Positions 33,377 through 44,300 of a stretch of 64,000 nucleotides of DNA are shown in pieces. Below the pieces are notes generated by a model. It made no database searches, was not told the origin of the DNA, and saw only the letters and a list, made by a program, of their open reading frames with translations. Source of the stretch: a virus; IMG/VR virus record IMGVR_UViG_3300017613_001944, positions 1 through 64,000 of that record. The stretch is one strand, 5' to 3'. Positions within the stretch are counted from its first letter, which is position 1, and every line of letters starts with the position of its first letter. A program made the translations under genes and the position numbers.

Positions 33377-33717
33377 ACCCCCTTCTACAGCATCTCGATG
33401 TACTGGAGAACGCAGTTCTTGAGTGGTTAGAGAGGAGCTTCTATGAGACGGCTGACCACGAGCTCCAGAAAGCTCTACGTAAACAAGCGCTGCTCCCAGT
33501 AAATATGCAAGCCGAAATGCCGGAGGCTTACCGCATCTGGCGTACCTGTCAAAGACATAGTGAGTTGTTCTGGCCTGGTGGTATAGCCAATCAACCGGCA
33601 ACCCTTATGTTAGAGATGGAGGCTTGCGAGAGAGTTTCAAACCAGTTCCAGGATCAAATCAAGCGAATGTACGGCATTATCGAGGATAAAGGCAGTGGCG
33701 CTTCGCCCATCGGATAA
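33328..33717 (+). CDS. second tail chaperone-like protein (gpT position)
   Basis: About 129 residues if started at the GTG at 33328 (a TTG at 33325 is just before it); in the -1 frame relative to the 161-residue protein. Helix-rich (LLQHLDVLENAVLEWLERSFYET, DHELQKALRKQALL, MLEMEACERVSNQFQDQIKRMYG). The upstream frame is open back to 33313, so the product may be made only by slippage from the upstream gene. No canonical slippery heptamer is visible. The next gene starts inside its last 23 bases. Confidence 0.5.
   Translation: MVEPREIGGGSEDGGVNPLLQHLDVLENAVLEWLERSFYETADHELQKALRKQALLPVNMQAEMPEAYRIWRTCQRHSELFWPGGIANQPATLMLEMEACERVSNQFQDQIKRMYGIIEDKGSGASPIG
33367..33382 (+). promoter_or_regulatory. 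short hairpin across the stop codon of the chaperone-like gene
   Basis: GGGGG (33367-33371), loop AGTAAA (33372-33377), CCCCC (33378-33382). The stem straddles the TAA at 33374-33376, where the -1 frame continues. Could influence slippage or coupling; a chance structure is possible. Confidence 0.4.
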
Positions 33718-36700
33718 CCCAGGGAGAGCTCTGCAAGACAGGGCAGAACAACGCGCTCAACAGCTTATGCGTGAGCGGCGTGGTTGGTCTTATTCTGCTG
33801 CACTCAACTTTGCTATGAATGAGTTGACGTATCAGCAGCAGCATGTCGTCCTGGATGTTGAGACAACGGGTGTAAAGAAGGGCGAGAACGAGCTCATCCA
33901 GATTGGTGCCAGGAAGTTTGGTCCTGGTGGAAAACCCGGAGAGACCTATCAAACCTTTGTTGATCCAGGTGGTCCAATTCCCCAGGACATCACTAATCTA
34001 ACCGGCATCAGCACCCAGATGGTAATGGGTGCTCCCTCTCCACAACAGGCAGTCTCAGAACTGTCTCAGTTTGTAGGCAATCTCCCCGTCGTTGGTCACA
34101 ATGTTGGCTTTGACATTGGCTTCCTGGGGATGCACGGCTTTGAAGCATCAACAGCAGCAGACACTCTAGCTGCATCCAGAGCCGCTATGCCACAACGTCG
34201 CAGCCACTCTCTTGCCAACATCGCCGCAGAGCAGGGGTGGGGAATACAACAGCACGAGGCCATGGCTGATGTTGGCATGACCTCCTTACTTCATAGTCAG
34301 CTAGCAACAATGTATCAAGGAGGTGTTCCTCCACCGAGTGGACCACCTCCACCTGCAAACATCTCCCGCTCCATGGGACCCACGCAAAGGGCGTTGCCCC
34401 CAGCAGTGCACGGCGCTGCTATGCAGTTGGGGATAGACGCACAGCAGGCTTCTGAGATCGTCAGCTCGGCTGGTGGTGGATCTATCCGCCAGCAGATAGA
34501 AGCCGTACAACAGTTTGTATACAACAAGATAGGCAAACCCGCCCCCTTTGGCGGTAGTGCAGATCCCATGCAGGCTCTCTCCCCCACACAGTGGGTGCAA
34601 ACCACAGAGAGTGGGCGTGCGATGACACGCACCATGACACCCTTGCCATCATCCTTTGATCCAGCTAAAGCGCAGGAGACATGGGACCCAGGGCAGATAT
34701 CCTATCCTGGGAACAAGATGCAACTTGATCTTGAGCGCAGTCTTGGTGCTTCGATATGGCCTGTTCGAGGTGGGGCGATTCAGACGGGACTAGAAAAGCC
34801 TGAACAATTCCCCAAGCGAATTAAGCAAGCAATCTCGAACTATCAGCAGATTTATCTCAAGGACATGGAGATAGAGGAGGCTCCGTGGTTGACAGGGCCA
34901 ACCTCTCAAGCTCCCGAGAAGGGGCAGACTCTTCGCACTGCTGTGGTGTTTGGCGGCTTTGCTCCCGAGGGCATGTCCTACATTAAGCAGGATCTGGGCT
35001 CCGCCGGGGACTTCAAGTATCACAAGCTCCCTATTCCAGCAGGGGTGGTGCCAGAGGATATAGCTCCTGTCGGAACTGCATTTACTAGATCTCAGGGGGC
35101 ACAGCTATTCAAGGGGCACACCGGCATCAAGTTTGGTGACTGGGAAGAGCAGCATGTTCAGGACATTAGATTTGAGCCTGGAGCCATCAACCAGCCAGGC
35201 GCTCTACACGTCAGAATGGGAAGGGGCATTCCTCTAACACGCGGTATCGGCTACTCGATGCACTCTGGTAAGGAGTTGCTGGTGGGTGCCGATGTCGAGA
35301 AGATGACTGGCAGAAGCGACATCCAGGTGGTGAAAGCTGGTCCCAGGGATGTGCTTGGTCTGGCATTCCAGGCATACAGCTCCATGGCTCCAGCCGAATA
35401 CGAGAGGGTAACTGGCAAGCCGCGCCCTGCCACTTGGCAACAAGCTGCCGCAGATGAAGAGTCTATGGCAGCTTTTGATCGGATGGCTAGTGACAACGCC
35501 ACGATGCTCCAGTTCCCCGACCAAATTATCTCTAAAGCCAACCTTGAGGCTTTTAAAGAGGGCAATAGGATAGTTCCCGGCACATTAGAAGAGCTCGGCG
35601 GCGAGAGATACCGTGCCACCCTGGAGTATCCAGCGGTGGTAATGGATCTCTTTACCCAGTTCACCCGTGGGGCCTATGAGCATGGTCAACCATTTGTTGG
35701 GGAGGGTACTCTCCGGCGAATAAGAGACGCCAACCCTCAACTCTACAACCAGATGATGGGTGAGGGAAAGCAGCAGCGTGAGTGGAGACAGCAAAACGTC
35801 CAGGCATACACTGCCAGCAGAGGAATACCGGGATTAAGGCAAGCTCCAGACCAATACACTATGGCAAGGGATCTTCCCTGGACTAACATTACACAAGACG
35901 CTACTCGCAGAGCCATGAAGATCAGCGGTGTTGATCGCCCCGAGGATATCCCTTACGGCGCAGAACAAGCAGCACTGTTACAACGAATCCCTCTAACTCA
36001 CGAGGGTCGAGCCACAGGAGCTCTCGCCTTCGAGAGCCGTGGCAAGGATTATTTCTTCCCCCATCCCAGGCATGTCCCCGCCGTACCAGGGACCTTGGGC
36101 TATGAAGAACGAAGCGCCTATAGGCACCGCTACGCAAATCTACTCCAGGAACAAATGAGGTATCAAGAGACTGGTGAGGAGGAGCCGTATCGCTCTGCCC
36201 TTGCTGGTACAATGCTAGCTAGTCACCGTCTTGTAAGCTCCGGCGAATTTCTAAAGCGCACGCTGGGCGTAGAGCCACGAAGTCTATATGGTGGCATGGG
36301 TGCTGCATCTTTCGCCAATCTTCCCGAAGAGCTGTATATGCCAACAGAGGCTGCTGCAAGAGCCAGTGGTATCAAGGTTGGCACTCCCGAATATGAAAGA
36401 TTCCAGCGCAATTTCGAGTCAGGCGGTTATCAGTTTGCTGCCTCTGTATTCCGGGAGCCTACCACTGATACGGCGGGAGTGCTGGTGAAGGGACTGGTCA
36501 AGTGGATAGGCACACATCCAAACGAAACTCTTCGGGACGCACGTATACCAGTCTTGTCTGCGGAGATGGGCCAGACACTAAGAGGCGACTTTGACAAGGA
36601 CGCCTACACCATTGCCAGGGAGTGGGGCATTGATCTAGCAGATGCCCAAACTCTCAAGATACAAATGCGCGACTTCAATCTTTCAAATGCCCAGGCTGAC

Positions 36701-39700
36701 AAGGCAGGACAGCGAGACAAGCAATTCAAGGAGATTGGAAAGTTTGGCACTATTAGATCCATGCTGGATAGAATAGGCCAGAGAACAGCAATACCTCTTA
36801 GAGATGCTATTGGGCAGATGAGCGAGAGGTCCAGTGTCGGCAGACAGATGGGTTATGGCTACAATATTCAGCAAGAGCTAGAAATGTCGGCGGTAGATCC
36901 AGAATCCAAGGCAGCAGCAGAGCTATTGGGCTCCAATATGTATATGCAGGGCCAGGACTTTGAGAAGTGGAGCAAGGAGCTTGAAAGTCTGGTAGTGCAT
37001 CGCAGTGCCAACCTTGCAACAGGCGGTGCATATAATATCATTACTGGTGAGCCGTCACGCATCCCATTCGGCAGGTCAGAGACGGGAATGATGCTCTCTG
37101 CCATTAGGATGGGATCAAATCTCCCAGGCTTGAGCTCCAGAGAGAAGGCAGCAATGATGACCCCTGCTGGTAATGAGGGGCTTCGTGCAGCAGTGGAGGG
37201 AGCTCTTGAGTCTGGTGACATTGACTCAATAGCACACTTATTGGAGGGTGCTCTTCCCGGCGGGGCACAGGAATGGGGAGAGAATACATTATTAGGGCGA
37301 CAAGTGTTAGGTCGCGCAGCAGATTTAGGACAAAGGAAAGGTGCCAAAGGAATCCGTGAATCACTAGCAGAAATCGGCAGATCATTAAGGTCTGTCGGTG
37401 CAGTAAGACGTTCTTATCCATTTAAGGGACGTGTGGAGGCGCTTAGAGAAAGAATGCGTCTAGGCGGAGAGCCTCCATCACCCGTTATGCAGGCTCTCTT
37501 GCCTGGCAGCGAAGCGCCTCTGGATGTCTCAGGTATGACACCAGAGGAGCAAGATGCTATGGCTATAAAAGCAGCCTCAGCCTCCTCTGGTAGGGGGCAA
37601 GGGCAAACACCAGAAGAAACAAGACGATTCGCTGATCGACAAATGGAGTGGCAAGCTGAGATAGCAAGAGGTACCGCTGACCCAGCAAACTATCCCGATC
37701 TATTCCCAACGAAGGAAGAGTACGCGAGATACGCGGCTCAAAGAGCCGGGGCACCCCCACGCCCACCCGATCCGGCACGTTCTGCCGGTTCAGGCGGTAT
37801 GGGAGGTGGAAGATTACCGCCTGTCACCACCGCTACCCCAGATCCGTCAGATCCACGTCAGTCTGGTGAAGGTGATCCCAAGAAGTGGGTTGTCAACCTG
37901 AACTATGGTGCTGTGAAGATAGGAGACTTTAACCGAGCAATTGAGACAATGACCAGCCGACTTGGTGATTGGTCTGAAGAAATGGACCCGATTGTCACCG
38001 GCGGTAAGCAGTTCACAAAAGCCCAGCAGCAGATGACTGAGAAGTTAATCTCTGCACGCAGAACTCTCGAAAGAGCAGATAGAGGCGAGGGGGATTTTAC
38101 GTCTGCACAGATACAAGCTGCCCAGCAAGCTCTTGCCACGCCTGGTATGGGTGTTCTTGGGCAAGCAGAAGAGCAGATCACCAATCGCTGGTGGGGCCAG
38201 AGAATGGATCAGGGCGCAAGAGGGCGCGTAGGTCGCTTCTATGAGCGCTTTGGTTCACGAGGAATGGGAGACGCCTCACCAACAGAGCGCATGGAGCGCG
38301 GATTCAGAAGTGTATTCTCTGGATGGGAGCTCATGCGCTTACAGCGTATGTGGGGTCTGACTGGTGGACGAGCGTTTGGCGCTATGCCAGTTGCCGCAGA
38401 AGCACAGCAAGGTGCTATGCAAGCCGCCATGGTTGGACAGCCTATGGGCCAGTTTGGGATGGGCGATATCACTGCTGGCTTACTTGAGACGGGTGCAAGA
38501 CAACAACAGTTCCAGGTTCAGATGGGCACTGCTACTAACCAGGCTTGGGGCTGGATGCCTAGAGCTATGGCAAACACAGGACTGGGCACAGCGGCTGGCA
38601 TTGGATTACCTGCACTTGGCATGGGTGCTGCTGCTGGATGGGGAGCTGGGGTACTTGGACTTGGCGCTCTTTCTACTCCCCTTGGTTTAGGGGTTGCAGC
38701 AGGAGCGGGTATATATGGCGGGATCAACTATCTAAGAAATAGGCCAGAAGAGGACATAGATGTTGCGGCAGCGGAGCAACGAAAGCGAGATCTGACGCGA
38801 CAAATAGCGACACCTCAAGGGCTGGAGCGCTTCAGGCCACCGGGATGGATGGGTGGTGCCTTTGGCCCAAGCGTTGAAGGCTACTCTGAAGAACAAGCAG
38901 AGAGAGGCGAAACGATCCTTAGCGGAGAGCTAACTGGTCTTTCTGTTCCACAACGGATGAAGGCCATTCAGGAAGCATATCAATATGCTCCGCAATGGAT
39001 GGAGCCAACGGCTGCACAGGGCCTTGCTCAACAGTGGATGCGCTATGATCCCGAAGCAACTAACATCAGAGAAATCTACGAGGACCCACGCTTCGAGGCA
39101 ATGGCTGCACGCGGCACTGATGTTGAAACCTACGCTAAAATGGCAGAGGGTTTTGGTATGCGCCCAAGCCAAGCCTTTGATATTTACAGTATCATGGCTG
39201 GCGTGTCAGAGCAAGAGTTTGGTCCAGTTTCTGAGACTGCTCAATCGTGGATGGGACTTGGTAGAGCTGCTGGCATGAAGCCAGAAGACATCTTAAGTCG
39301 CTCCAAGCCAAGAACACAGACTCCTGGGGATACCCGGTGGGGTGATGTATATAATCCTGAGCGACTGGCGGGACCAAGATTGGAGCGATTGTCAGGCGAT
39401 CCGATGGTACAGCAAAGAGCGCAAGCTATCGAAGGTATGATGATACAGCGGCGCACAGCAGGGATGGAGATCCCGTTTGAACCCCCCACCACTGAAGCGG
39501 CGGTGATGGATATCTACCAAGGTGGGCAGATGCAGCTAGGCACTGCTGGATTGGGGCTTGCCAATCAGTTTATGGGAATGGGAGCTACTCCGCTAACTGC
39601 CGGGGCTGGTGCTGGTGCCGCAGAGCGTTACGGTATGATGGGGGTACGAGGTGTCAGTGGCTTTATGGGCGGGGACAGGAACATAATGGCTATGCTTGGT

Positions 39701-40942
39701 CAGGCCAATGTTCAAGGTCCATTCTCCCAGGTGAATGTCGGTGGTGGAATGCAATATAACGCAGGTCCACTGCGACAGGGCATCGAGGACGCCCTGGCAC
39801 AAGTCATGTCCCCAGAGGGAGCACAGAGTATAAGGGGAATGATGGGGGATATTCGCCCCTTAGTGGAACCAGAGACTGGCATGCAGATGGGTACCACTCG
39901 CATGTACGAGGGTTTCGCTGATGAATACCAGTTGCCTAGAGGCACAGATCAAGGAGCGTTTGATAAATATACTCAAATGCTGGTTACTGGTGGTAGACGT
40001 GACGTTGAGCGGGAAAAGGCCAGTCTCCAAGGTGACTTCCGAACATTCCAGCAAGATCAGCAAAGAACACAGCTAGAGTTACGCGGTGTATCTCAGTTCG
40101 GTGGGACCTTTGAGTCGCCCTACGGTGGTACATTAGATACCAAGGGCACCTTTGAGCTCACGCGGGAGATGAGAAATCTCTCCAGGACCTTCCAGGACTA
40201 TAACCAAGAGTACAATCAGGAGTCTCGACAACTGGGCTACAACCAGTTCCAAGAGAATTGGCAAGTACGAGCTCAGAGAATGCCTATCCAATTCCAGAGG
40301 CAGCGTGAAGACCTGGCTTTCCAGGGCAACCAGGCGGCTATGGGCTTCGGTTGGCAGATGGAAGACATCCAGGAGAACCTGCGCTTTGCCACTGGCAGGG
40401 ACAGGCGACGGCTATTACGCCAGCAAGAGCGTGCAGCCATCAGCTTTGGGATGGGACAGGGCCAGCGAGAAACACAGGCTGGACGAATAGACCAGAATGA
40501 GCGCTGGGCTGCTGAAGATCTTGAGCGACAGAAGCGACATTTTGAAGAGCGCTTCCGCTTACAGGATGATTACCAGGAAAGGTACCGTCAGTACACAGAA
40601 GAGCGTAGGGCAATAGAGGATCAGCTCCAAGAGATCCAGGAATTCAATGCCCAGTACAACTTAGAGGCTTCGACAGAGCAGCTAGACAAGTCCATCGCTC
40701 TCAACGAGCAGCTAAACGGGATACAAGAAGCATACACGGCAATGAACCAGGATCTCGAGAAGCAGGTTGGACTACAGCAACAGATCGTCAAGAACATCGA
40801 GTACTTGATAGCTCAATTTGCCGATGATGGTAGAGCAACCAACGCATTCAACGGTTTCATTTCACACATCGAGAACTCCTTCTCTCGGGAATCCGCCGAG
40901 ATAGGGCTGATGATCGACAGAATTTACGGCAACGATAGCTAG
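33695..40942 (+). CDS. 2415-aa tape measure protein with N-terminal exonuclease and RNAP-like region
   Basis: GTG start 33695 with GAGGA upstream. Residues 50-200 form a DnaQ-like DEDDh 3'-5' exonuclease with VVLDVETTG (Asp54, Glu56), VGHNVGFD (Asp140), and HEAMAD (His187, Asp192) all present. Residues 920-969 contain REPT and, 45 residues later, GDFDKD (Asp965, Asp967, Asp969), resembling the second double-psi barrel of two-barrel RNA polymerases. A proline- and glycine-rich linker ends near 1390. The last 1000 residues have the tape measure look: hydrophobic glycine/alanine helices (about 1625-1685), then a long glutamine-rich coiled coil at 2110-2400. It fixes tail length and is injected in such phages. 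The activity of the N-terminal parts is inferred. Confidence 0.85.
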   Translation: MALRPSDNPGRALQDRAEQRAQQLMRERRGWSYSAALNFAMNELTYQQQHVVLDVETTGVKKGENELIQIGARKFGPGGKPGETYQTFVDPGGPIPQDITNLTGISTQMVMGAPSPQQAVSELSQFVGNLPVVGHNVGFDIGFLGMHGFEASTAADTLAASRAAMPQRRSHSLANIAAEQGWGIQQHEAMADVGMTSLLHSQLATMYQGGVPPPSGPPPPANISRSMGPTQRALPPAVHGAAMQLGIDAQQASEIVSSAGGGSIRQQIEAVQQFVYNKIGKPAPFGGSADPMQALSPTQWVQTTESGRAMTRTMTPLPSSFDPAKAQETWDPGQISYPGNKMQLDLERSLGASIWPVRGGAIQTGLEKPEQFPKRIKQAISNYQQIYLKDMEIEEAPWLTGPTSQAPEKGQTLRTAVVFGGFAPEGMSYIKQDLGSAGDFKYHKLPIPAGVVPEDIAPVGTAFTRSQGAQLFKGHTGIKFGDWEEQHVQDIRFEPGAINQPGALHVRMGRGIPLTRGIGYSMHSGKELLVGADVEKMTGRSDIQVVKAGPRDVLGLAFQAYSSMAPAEYERVTGKPRPATWQQAAADEESMAAFDRMASDNATMLQFPDQIISKANLEAFKEGNRIVPGTLEELGGERYRATLEYPAVVMDLFTQFTRGAYEHGQPFVGEGTLRRIRDANPQLYNQMMGEGKQQREWRQQNVQAYTASRGIPGLRQAPDQYTMARDLPWTNITQDATRRAMKISGVDRPEDIPYGAEQAALLQRIPLTHEGRATGALAFESRGKDYFFPHPRHVPAVPGTLGYEERSAYRHRYANLLQEQMRYQETGEEEPYRSALAGTMLASHRLVSSGEFLKRTLGVEPRSLYGGMGAASFANLPEELYMPTEAAARASGIKVGTPEYERFQRNFESGGYQFAASVFREPTTDTAGVLVKGLVKWIGTHPNETLRDARIPVLSAEMGQTLRGDFDKDAYTIAREWGIDLADAQTLKIQMRDFNLSNAQADKAGQRDKQFKEIGKFGTIRSMLDRIGQRTAIPLRDAIGQMSERSSVGRQMGYGYNIQQELEMSAVDPESKAAAELLGSNMYMQGQDFEKWSKELESLVVHRSANLATGGAYNIITGEPSRIPFGRSETGMMLSAIRMGSNLPGLSSREKAAMMTPAGNEGLRAAVEGALESGDIDSIAHLLEGALPGGAQEWGENTLLGRQVLGRAADLGQRKGAKGIRESLAEIGRSLRSVGAVRRSYPFKGRVEALRERMRLGGEPPSPVMQALLPGSEAPLDVSGMTPEEQDAMAIKAASASSGRGQGQTPEETRRFADRQMEWQAEIARGTADPANYPDLFPTKEEYARYAAQRAGAPPRPPDPARSAGSGGMGGGRLPPVTTATPDPSDPRQSGEGDPKKWVVNLNYGAVKIGDFNRAIETMTSRLGDWSEEMDPIVTGGKQFTKAQQQMTEKLISARRTLERADRGEGDFTSAQIQAAQQALATPGMGVLGQAEEQITNRWWGQRMDQGARGRVGRFYERFGSRGMGDASPTERMERGFRSVFSGWELMRLQRMWGLTGGRAFGAMPVAAEAQQGAMQAAMVGQPMGQFGMGDITAGLLETGARQQQFQVQMGTATNQAWGWMPRAMANTGLGTAAGIGLPALGMGAAAGWGAGVLGLGALSTPLGLGVAAGAGIYGGINYLRNRPEEDIDVAAAEQRKRDLTRQIATPQGLERFRPPGWMGGAFGPSVEGYSEEQAERGETILSGELTGLSVPQRMKAIQEAYQYAPQWMEPTAAQGLAQQWMRYDPEATNIREIYEDPRFEAMAARGTDVETYAKMAEGFGMRPSQAFDIYSIMAGVSEQEFGPVSETAQSWMGLGRAAGMKPEDILSRSKPRTQTPGDTRWGDVYNPERLAGPRLERLSGDPMVQQRAQAIEGMMIQRRTAGMEIPFEPPTTEAAVMDIYQGGQMQLGTAGLGLANQFMGMGATPLTAGAGAGAAERYGMMGVRGVSGFMGGDRNIMAMLGQANVQGPFSQVNVGGGMQYNAGPLRQGIEDALAQVMSPEGAQSIRGMMGDIRPLVEPETGMQMGTTRMYEGFADEYQLPRGTDQGAFDKYTQMLVTGGRRDVEREKASLQGDFRTFQQDQQRTQLELRGVSQFGGTFESPYGGTLDTKGTFELTREMRNLSRTFQDYNQEYNQESRQLGYNQFQENWQVRAQRMPIQFQRQREDLAFQGNQAAMGFGWQMEDIQENLRFATGRDRRRLLRQQERAAISFGMGQGQRETQAGRIDQNERWAAEDLERQKRHFEERFRLQDDYQERYRQYTEERRAIEDQLQEIQEFNAQYNLEASTEQLDKSIALNEQLNGIQEAYTAMNQDLEKQVGLQQQIVKNIEYLIAQFADDGRATNAFNGFISHIENSFSRESAEIGLMIDRIYGNDS

Positions 40943-40951
40943 AGGTGAACC

Positions 40952-41377
40952 ATGGCGGCAAGTGTGCATAGCAGTATCAGGTTAGACTGTGATCTTACCG
41001 GAGAGTTACCAACAAACGAGTACGGCGTGACATTTGATGGCCTATCTCAGATGTATGAACCTGCCATTGTGGTGGAGCGCTCTCTCACCGGGACCATGCA
41101 CGTACACCGCATCCTCACCGGCAGTACCCCAATGGTATTCGACGGGTTTGAGTATGTTCTACTGCTCACCAGGGCAGAGAAAACTCAGCTTGCAGAGGAC
41201 CTGGGCAAACTGGTGTACTTTATGCCTCACTATCGAGACGAGAGTGATGTAGACGCCTATCGCAGTGTGATGTTATTCAGGGGTATGCAGGATGTTCGGA
41301 ATCTCGATCCTCACCTGGAGTACTATCACGCCACAATCATCTTAGAAGAGGCAACAGGACGGGTAGCTGATTCATGA
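40952..41377 (+). CDS. tail protein downstream of tape measure
   Basis: 141 residues: FDGLSQMYEPAIVVERSLTGTMHVHRIL, VFDGFEYVLLLTRAEKTQLAEDLGKLVYFMPHYRDES and HATIILEEATG. Mixed beta structure. In siphoviruses this place holds a distal-tail or tail-tip protein. It overlaps the next gene by four bases. The exact type is not recognised. Confidence 0.55.
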   Translation: MAASVHSSIRLDCDLTGELPTNEYGVTFDGLSQMYEPAIVVERSLTGTMHVHRILTGSTPMVFDGFEYVLLLTRAEKTQLAEDLGKLVYFMPHYRDESDVDAYRSVMLFRGMQDVRNLDPHLEYYHATIILEEATGRVADS

Positions 41378-44300
41378 TAACGAAGAGTGGAGACCTCACT
41401 TGGTGGCTGCAAGCCGCCTACGATAACTTTGTCAGTGATACGGGAGATCCCGTGTTCCAGTTCTTGTTGGAGGCATACAGCCTCTCCATCTCATCTGTCT
41501 CAGAGGTGAGTGGTAGTGGCTACGCGCCGGTAAGTGAGGTTGACGCTATTGTCTGCGGTGATACCATCATCAAGGCTTGGGTGGTAGATCCGTGGGCACA
41601 GGGGGGTGGCCTTCACATCGCAACCCTGGCTGATGAAGATGCTGCCGATCAAACCTGGACAGAACAAATACTCATTGATGTAAACCTTGACGAGACGGTT
41701 CCCCCCTCTCTGGCAGTAGATGGCAACACCGCCAGGGTGTTTTACTACGATGGTACCAGCATCGAGTATTTCGAGAGTGCTGATAAGGGGGCGACTTGGG
41801 GGGCCTCCCAATCAGTACAGGCTATCAACAACTGTACCTTTATCGCGGCGACTACCCTCACGAGGGTGCATTATATGTATGAGACGGCGGAGCATAACCT
41901 CCTACTGGGGGTACTCAACTATGCCGCCGCTGTATGGACGGCTACGGATAGTGATATCTACTGGCCCTTCAGACCCGGCTCATTCGACGCTATCACCGGC
42001 AACCAACTGGATGATGGAGCAGCCTCCGATAATGACATAATAGCCTTCACCACAGACTTTCCGCCGTTAATAGCAATGAGGGTTGACGGTACGGAGACAG
42101 TGAGGTTCTATGAAAGAGTGCAGGGGATAGCCGTTATACGTTATCAGAACGGTAGATGGAGTGACCACTACGAGTTTGATGTAGTGGACAACCAGCCGAC
42201 TATCCCGGCAAGAACAAATCTGCGTCTATCCAAGTACGGTGAGTTCATGTTCATGACCTACTTGCGTGTCGATGGCACAGAGAACTACCCTCACAACTCT
42301 CTGGCTCTCTCCCGCTCTAGGACAGGGCTGGACTGGGAGATGCCCTACCTTATGCCGTCCAGCGTTGTGGGTACGGCGGCTGTTTTACTGAAGCGTGGGA
42401 TATATGCGTATCTGGTGGACTCCACCGGGAAAAAGATGCGCTCCTACTCCTGCGGCTACGTGGGAGATCCCTACATAATCCATGATCTCTCTGACTACTG
42501 CCTCTCCGTGGACACCCGCATGGGGGACCTGAAGGAAGTCTCTATCACTTTGGGTAACCCCAACGGCGTTCATAATGACATATTCGATGATGAGATAATG
42601 TGGCAGATGCGGGTCAAGCAGGGCTACCATATCGACGCATCAGACTATATCATAGATACTGCCGTAGCCGACCTGTATGAGATCTCCCGTGATCGTAATA
42701 TCCCCACGGATCACCTTGTCCTTACTGGTAGGTGTGAATTGGGTAGAACAACTTCTCTGCGTGCAGATACGGTGCAGGAGAGGGAGAGCCACCAGATAGG
42801 TGGGGATGACTTTGAGAGCATGGACGGTACCAAGTGGTCTGGATTGAGGCACACCGCTGCCTTCGTGGGCTACTATGAGGCGGAGAACAACATCCTGTAT
42901 CTTAAACCCACCGCCAACCAGGGTGTTGCCTTTACCACGCTGGTCTCTGAGGTGTGGAATGGAGCTGTTCAGTCGGGTATTTACGTGGCTGGTACCGATG
43001 CCCAGGACTATGCCGGTGTGATCTTCAGGGGCTATGACCTCTATAATTTCTGGTTTGCCGCTTATAGGGCAGATACCGATAAGATCATCCTTGCCGAGAG
43101 GGTGGATAATGTAGACACGGTGATTGCCTCTGTCTCTAACATGGGCTGGTCGTTCGGGACCTGGTATTATATCAAGGTGGTGTTCCGTTACAACTACATC
43201 AAAGTCTACAGTTCTACCGATGGTAAGACGTGGACAGAGAGGATTGCCTTCCAGATAGATGGTACCCCCTCTACTGCTGACTGGACCACCTTTGGCGGCA
43301 TCTCTGTGATGTCAGGAAGTATGGGATACTGCGGCTATGGCTACTCGGAGGAAGAAACCTACTATCCTGACCCACCTGACCCACCTCCTCCGCCTGTTGT
43401 GGACCCCGTGTGGCCCAGTATTGTCATGGTTGCCACTCAGGGAGGGACTGGGAAAGTGGGCGGAATCTATCTAACGGAGGATTTTACTGAACCCGGTGGT
43501 ACAATGCCTACCTGGACGGCAGCTAATACCGGCTTGCCTGATGGTGCCGGTGAGCCGGATATACGATTACTGGGAGTTGATACATTCCATAGAGCCTATC
43601 GGCAATACTGCTTGACTGAGGATGGTCGAGAGCTGTATGTACGCACCACCTCTGATCTCGGGGGTGATGGTTCCTGGAGTTTGATCCTCAACAGAAGCAT
43701 GATTATAGACCAGTTCACCGGGGATTTCGCCCTGGCACAGATTCTCTATTTCGACACAGACCCACAGAATGATGGGCACATCTACGTCCTGTTCCAGCAC
43801 ACTACCGGAGCCGCCAGGGTACCCTTTGTAGCCAAGTCTACCGACTATGGGGCTACATGGGAGAATATGGGACAGGTGAAGTACGATGAAGCAGGCAGTT
43901 TATTCTACCGTATCTGCTCCATTCACGCTTATGGCGGCAAGGTGTTCGTCCTAGTTAACAGATCCTACACTCCGTGGGGTGTGTGCATATACTACAGTGA
44001 TGATGGAGCCGCCAACTGGGTGGATAGGAGCGAGAGGGTCGGCAATTACCGGGGTACCTACGACACTCTTGGCAATTTCAATCACACCGAACCCGATATA
44101 CTGCACATGCAAGCATACGAGGTGACACATCCCATTGAGTTTACCCAATACGACCTATGGTTATGGCAGAATGTGGGTAGTGGGGTTGACACATTTGAGT
44201 GTGGTCATGATGCTATTACTGGGCTGAGGTTGGGGGTCAACAGACCTGACTTTATCTGCTATGATCGTAGTGTTGCGGCTAATGCCAAGATGATTAAACT

